This document shows positions 29,485 through 32,687 of a DNA stretch of 32,687 bases, in pieces (positions within the stretch are counted from its first letter, which is position 1; the number at the start of each line of letters is the position of its first letter). The notes beneath the pieces are model-generated. The model was given only the letters and a program-made list of their open reading frames with translations. It made no database searches and was not told the origin of the DNA. The DNA is from Planctomycetota bacterium (GTDB lineage: Bacteria > Planctomycetota > Phycisphaerae > Phycisphaerales > SM1A02), in the NCBI GenBank assembly GCA_022566725.1, contig JADFIM010000003.1, forward strand, positions 1 to 32,687. Direction: 5' to 3'. The position numbers and the translations under genes are program-made.

Positions 29485-29937
29485 GTGATATTCGAGGCGA
29501 GTGCCGACGAGGCCGCCAGGCTCCGCCAGCACCGTGGCCTGGCCGAGCGAATCCTGGATTATGTGGCCCCCCTTCGGACTGGGGATCAGGCCCTGCTGCG
29601 GGCAATCTACGACCGAGGGATGACGGCCAGCGACTTCGCCCGCGCTGTGGGCCAACGGCCTCGGACGGTGCGTCGGCGGGTCCAGAGGCTTCTGGAGCGG
29701 ATCGGCTCCGATCATTTTCAGTTGGTCCTGCGGCAGCGGCAAGATTGGCCGTCAACACGTCGCCGTGTCGCGGAACTCGTCTTTCTCCAGGGCGCATCGC
29801 AGCGGCAGACCGCTGCCTCCACCGGCCTAAGCCTGCATCAGATCAGGCAGGAGATCGCCCGCATCCGATTCTTGATCGACCACGATCTTCAGCGGCGCGG
29901 GCCGACGGGAGCGCTTGATGCGCAGCATCCGCGTTGA
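29485..29937 (+). CDS. Sigma-70 region-4-like double HTH protein
   Basis: GTG start; two HTH-like segments: LLRAIYDRGMTASDFARAVGQRPRTVRRRVQRLLER and LVFLQGASQRQTAASTGLSLHQIRQEIARIR. Confidence 0.6.
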   Translation: MIFEASADEAARLRQHRGLAERILDYVAPLRTGDQALLRAIYDRGMTASDFARAVGQRPRTVRRRVQRLLERIGSDHFQLVLRQRQDWPSTRRRVAELVFLQGASQRQTAASTGLSLHQIRQEIARIRFLIDHDLQRRGPTGALDAQHPR

Positions 29938-30574
29938 GCGCAGCGTCGCGACGGCTGTCCGTCCGTCACCGCGAGTGCTGGAGATGGCCGTCATGTTTGG
30001 GTTGGGCGTGGATGATCAACGGAGGTTGCAGGTTGTCCCACCGTGCGAGATCCCACTGCCGCAGGGCGCAGTGGTCTTCGTCACCGGGCCCTCCGGCGGC
30101 GGGAAATCCACGATCCTCGCGTTGATCGGGGAGCAGTGCGATATGAACAGCGTTGGCGTGATCCGTTTCGATCAACAGGCCTCTTTGCCTGAAGTGCCGC
30201 TGGTCGATGTGTTCGATCTTCCGTTATCACGGGTTACGTCGCTGCTGGCCATGGCGGGGCTTGGCGACGCCTTTGTGATGCTTCGTTGCCCCTGCGAGCT
30301 GAGCGACGGCCAGAGATACCGGCTTCGCCTGGCGCAGACGATTGAGCTGGCCGAACGTGAAGATGCGGGCGCTGTGATACTGGCCGACGAATTCGGGGCG
30401 ACCCTAGACCGCCAGACCGCCCAGATCATCGCCCGCAATGTGTACCGCTGGACCCGCCGATCCGGCCACACTTTCGTCGCCGCGACCAGCCACGATGATC
30501 TGCTCGAAGCGCTTCAGCCGCAGGTGCTCGTGTACAAGGGCCTGGGCGAGCAGATGGAGGTGGTGCTGCAATGA
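29918..30574 (+). CDS. ABC-type ATPase (COG2401-like ATPase half)
   Basis: Walker A FVTGPSGGGKSTIL; signature variant CELSDGQRYRLRLAQ; Walker B VILADEFGATLDRQTAQIIARNV; H-loop-like FVAATSHDDL; no TM segments. Confidence 0.8.
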   Translation: MRSIRVERSVATAVRPSPRVLEMAVMFGLGVDDQRRLQVVPPCEIPLPQGAVVFVTGPSGGGKSTILALIGEQCDMNSVGVIRFDQQASLPEVPLVDVFDLPLSRVTSLLAMAGLGDAFVMLRCPCELSDGQRYRLRLAQTIELAEREDAGAVILADEFGATLDRQTAQIIARNVYRWTRRSGHTFVAATSHDDLLEALQPQVLVYKGLGEQMEVVLQ

Positions 30575-31407
30575 TCGACGGAGCTTGCAGCCCAGCCGTA
30601 TGTGACAACCCGCGGGAATCACTTCGCCAACGTTTCGAGCGCCTTCCCGCAGCATCAATCGTCCAGAAGCTGCGCACCGAAGCCGGCACGTTCGCCGACT
30701 ACAGGCACCTTTCACCATTCCATTACAAATCAGGCCAGCCGGGCGCCGTCACCAAGGTCTACCGTCTCGTTTACAGGGCACCGACGGTGGTCGGTCGATT
30801 CCGGCGTCGGCACAACGAAACCACAGTCGTCGGCGTCCTGCTACGGTCACTTCCGTCTCTCGGCTGTCAGCTTCGTGACTACGCGACGAACAATCGCTAC
30901 CGAGGCATTGGAGACAGGGCAACGGCAGCCATGCTCAACCACGAGTTCCGCACCATCAATCGAGTCGTGATCGACCCGCGATGGCGCGGGTTGGGGCTGG
31001 CGGTGCAACTGGTCCGCCATGCCCTGGAGCATCCAGAGACGATCTTTACCGAAGCGCTGGCCGCGATGGGGCGGGTTCATCCCTTCTTCGAGCGAGCCGG
31101 CATGACCCGCTACGACCGTCCGCCGAGGCCCGAGTACGCCCGGCTGATCGACGCGTTCGATCGGCTGGAGGTTCCTCCTGGGCTGCTTGCCTGCCGACGG
31201 CTGGTCCGTGACGCCCTTGACAAGCATCGCCCAGAGGACCAGCGATGGATCGAAATGGAGCTCCGACGGTGGCATCGCATCGCCTTTCGCACGCCAAAGC
31301 ATCGGCTCAACGCTCTCGCGCTCGACGATCTGCTGGTCGCCGCTCGTGATCGGCTGATGTCGCAGCCGGTGTATTACCTCTACCACCACAACGATACGGA
31401 GGCATGA
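30571..31407 (+). CDS. GNAT-like (Mom/COG2401 acetyltransferase-half-like) protein
   Basis: ATGA overlap with the ATPase; INRVVIDPRWRGLGLAVQLVRHALEH resembles the GNAT acyl-CoA-binding motif; RVHPFFERAGMTRYDRP. Confidence 0.65.
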   Translation: MIDGACSPAVCDNPRESLRQRFERLPAASIVQKLRTEAGTFADYRHLSPFHYKSGQPGAVTKVYRLVYRAPTVVGRFRRRHNETTVVGVLLRSLPSLGCQLRDYATNNRYRGIGDRATAAMLNHEFRTINRVVIDPRWRGLGLAVQLVRHALEHPETIFTEALAAMGRVHPFFERAGMTRYDRPPRPEYARLIDAFDRLEVPPGLLACRRLVRDALDKHRPEDQRWIEMELRRWHRIAFRTPKHRLNALALDDLLVAARDRLMSQPVYYLYHHNDTEA

Positions 31408-31476
31408 GAAGGAATCGGTGACGGGAGCCCAACCGCTTCGATCTTGTAACGCAACTGCGTCTGGACCCTCCCAGCC

Positions 31477-32064
31477 ATGCCGAACATCCCACTCGACCGG
31501 CTCGACGAACATCCCGGCAACGCGAACCGCATGGGCGAGAGCCTGCTGGAGAAGCTCATCGCCCATCTGGGCGAGTCAGGGGACTATCCGCCGCTGATCG
31601 TTCGGCCCCACCCCGCAAAGAAGGACCGGTACCAGATTCTCGACGGCCATCATCGAGCCAAGGCGCTTCGCCGGCTTGGCCATCCGCACGCTCGGTGCGA
31701 GGTGTGGGAGGTAGACGATCAACGTGCTGACTTGCTGCTGGCGACGCTTAACCGGTTGCGCGGCGATGATGATCCGTACCGTCGTGGAGAGCTCCTCGCA
31801 CGCCTCGCAGGTTCGATGGGCGTCAAAGCGTTGGCCTCTCACCTCCCTGAGGATGTCAGCCGCATTGGCAAGCTCATCGCGGCCACTCAGCCACCACCGG
31901 CGCCTGCACAGCCGCCCGACCTGGCGACGATGCCCCAGGCGGTGACGTTCTTCCTTACCGCCGGCCAGCGTGATCGGCTGTTTAAGAAGCTCAGACCTCT
32001 CACACGGGATCGAAGCGCAGCGCTGGTGGAGTTGCTGGCTCTGGATGAGCCAACAGGAGCTTAG
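31477..32064 (+). CDS. ParB/Srx-fold nuclease-like protein
   Basis: NIPLDRLDEHPGNANRMGESLLEKLIAHLGESGDYPPLIVRPHPAKKDRYQILDGHHRAKALRRLG. Confidence 0.85.
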   Translation: MPNIPLDRLDEHPGNANRMGESLLEKLIAHLGESGDYPPLIVRPHPAKKDRYQILDGHHRAKALRRLGHPHARCEVWEVDDQRADLLLATLNRLRGDDDPYRRGELLARLAGSMGVKALASHLPEDVSRIGKLIAATQPPPAPAQPPDLATMPQAVTFFLTAGQRDRLFKKLRPLTRDRSAALVELLALDEPTGA

Positions 32065-32141
32065 CCGCCGCTGCAAGTCCGCGGGCCCAACCCCCGCATA
32101 TCCATGCGGAGCCATGACACAAGCATGAGGCGAAATCGTTG

Positions 32142-32573
32142 ATGTCAGCGCCACAAAGGCCGCGTCGAAAGTGCAAAGCGTTTGACGAGCATGTGATCGC
32201 GCGGATTGTCGAAGCGGATCTATCGCCCGCGGAGTTGGCCAGGGAGCTGGAGATGAGCTTGTTCGAGCTGTCCGAACGGGCGGCGCAACCCTCGAACGTC
32301 AAGGCATTGGAGGCATTGGCCAGGCTCTCGGACGTGCGGACCCAGATGCTGTTGAGTCAATATCGTGCGAATGCGGCCATCCGGTTGATTGAGATCGCAT
32401 TAGCCAAGGAACCTACGGAGGCATCGCGCAGAGCCTGCGTGGATCTGCTGCGGGCCGACCTTGACGTCTTTGAGCAAACGTGTCAACCTACCGGCGAGTC
32501 GCAGGACGCGGCGCCGCCAAGCGAAGAGACAATTCTGGCGGCCTTGGAGCGGCTGGGCGAACAGCAGCCATGA
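32142..32573 (+). CDS. Terminase small subunit-like / HTH helical protein
   Basis: ARIVEADLSPAELARELEMSLFELSERAAQPSNVKALEALARLSDVRTQMLLSQYRANAAIRLIEIA; helical HTH-type protein immediately before the next ORF. Confidence 0.4.
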   Translation: MSAPQRPRRKCKAFDEHVIARIVEADLSPAELARELEMSLFELSERAAQPSNVKALEALARLSDVRTQMLLSQYRANAAIRLIEIALAKEPTEASRRACVDLLRADLDVFEQTCQPTGESQDAAPPSEETILAALERLGEQQP

Positions 32574-32687
32574 TCGCAGCCCCCATTGCCCCACGGTTTG
32601 GGCACAGCCGGCAGGAAGCAGACATCGCCGTGAGGCGAGCGCTGCGGTTGGTCGGACCGGCGACCTCAAATCAAGTGGCCCCCTATA
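32570..32687 (+). CDS. Truncated ORF (possibly terminase large subunit by position)
   Basis: ATGA overlap at 32570-32573; open to the window end: MIAAPIAPRFGHSRQEADIAVRRALRLVGPATSNQVAPY. Confidence 0.35.
   Translation, partial: MIAAPIAPRFGHSRQEADIAVRRALRLVGPATSNQVAPY

Overview
GC-rich window whose core gene set looks planctomycete-like (Phycisphaerae-like; inference from protein families, not a search). Four blocks: (1) 1-3436: right end of an integrated element (5'-truncated Toprim/AAA primase-helicase-like gene, XRE HTH, tyrosine recombinase) abutting tRNA-Lys(CTT), with the integrase 3' end reading into the tRNA. A ~75-bp nested inverted/direct repeat lies in the primase 3' end. (2) 3482-17360: chromosomal genes (gpmI, YggS, small secreted proteins, HYExAFE nuclease-like, metF, rex, a TAG-split membrane/Zn-ribbon protein, SPOR-like lipoprotein, FlgM-like, a triple amidohydrolase locus, dockerin-like secreted protein). 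(3) 17911-22509: compact capsid module (portal, scaffold, SU10-like major capsid, connector-like, membrane coiled-coil) with no terminase or tail genes beside it, followed by chromosomal genes (M16-like, dapB, Lys/Arg-rich histone-like protein, FdxA-like ferredoxin, conserved small proteins). (4) 28551-end: phage-type early block: S24 repressor with divergent AT-rich operator region, sigma-4-like double HTH, ABC-type ATPase, GNAT-like protein (together resembling a split COG2401), ParB-like protein, TerS-like protein and a truncated ORF. The most interesting signals are the isolated capsid module, the ABC-ATPase/GNAT/ParB-like cassette and the nested repeat. All homology calls come from reading motifs in the translations; no searches were run.
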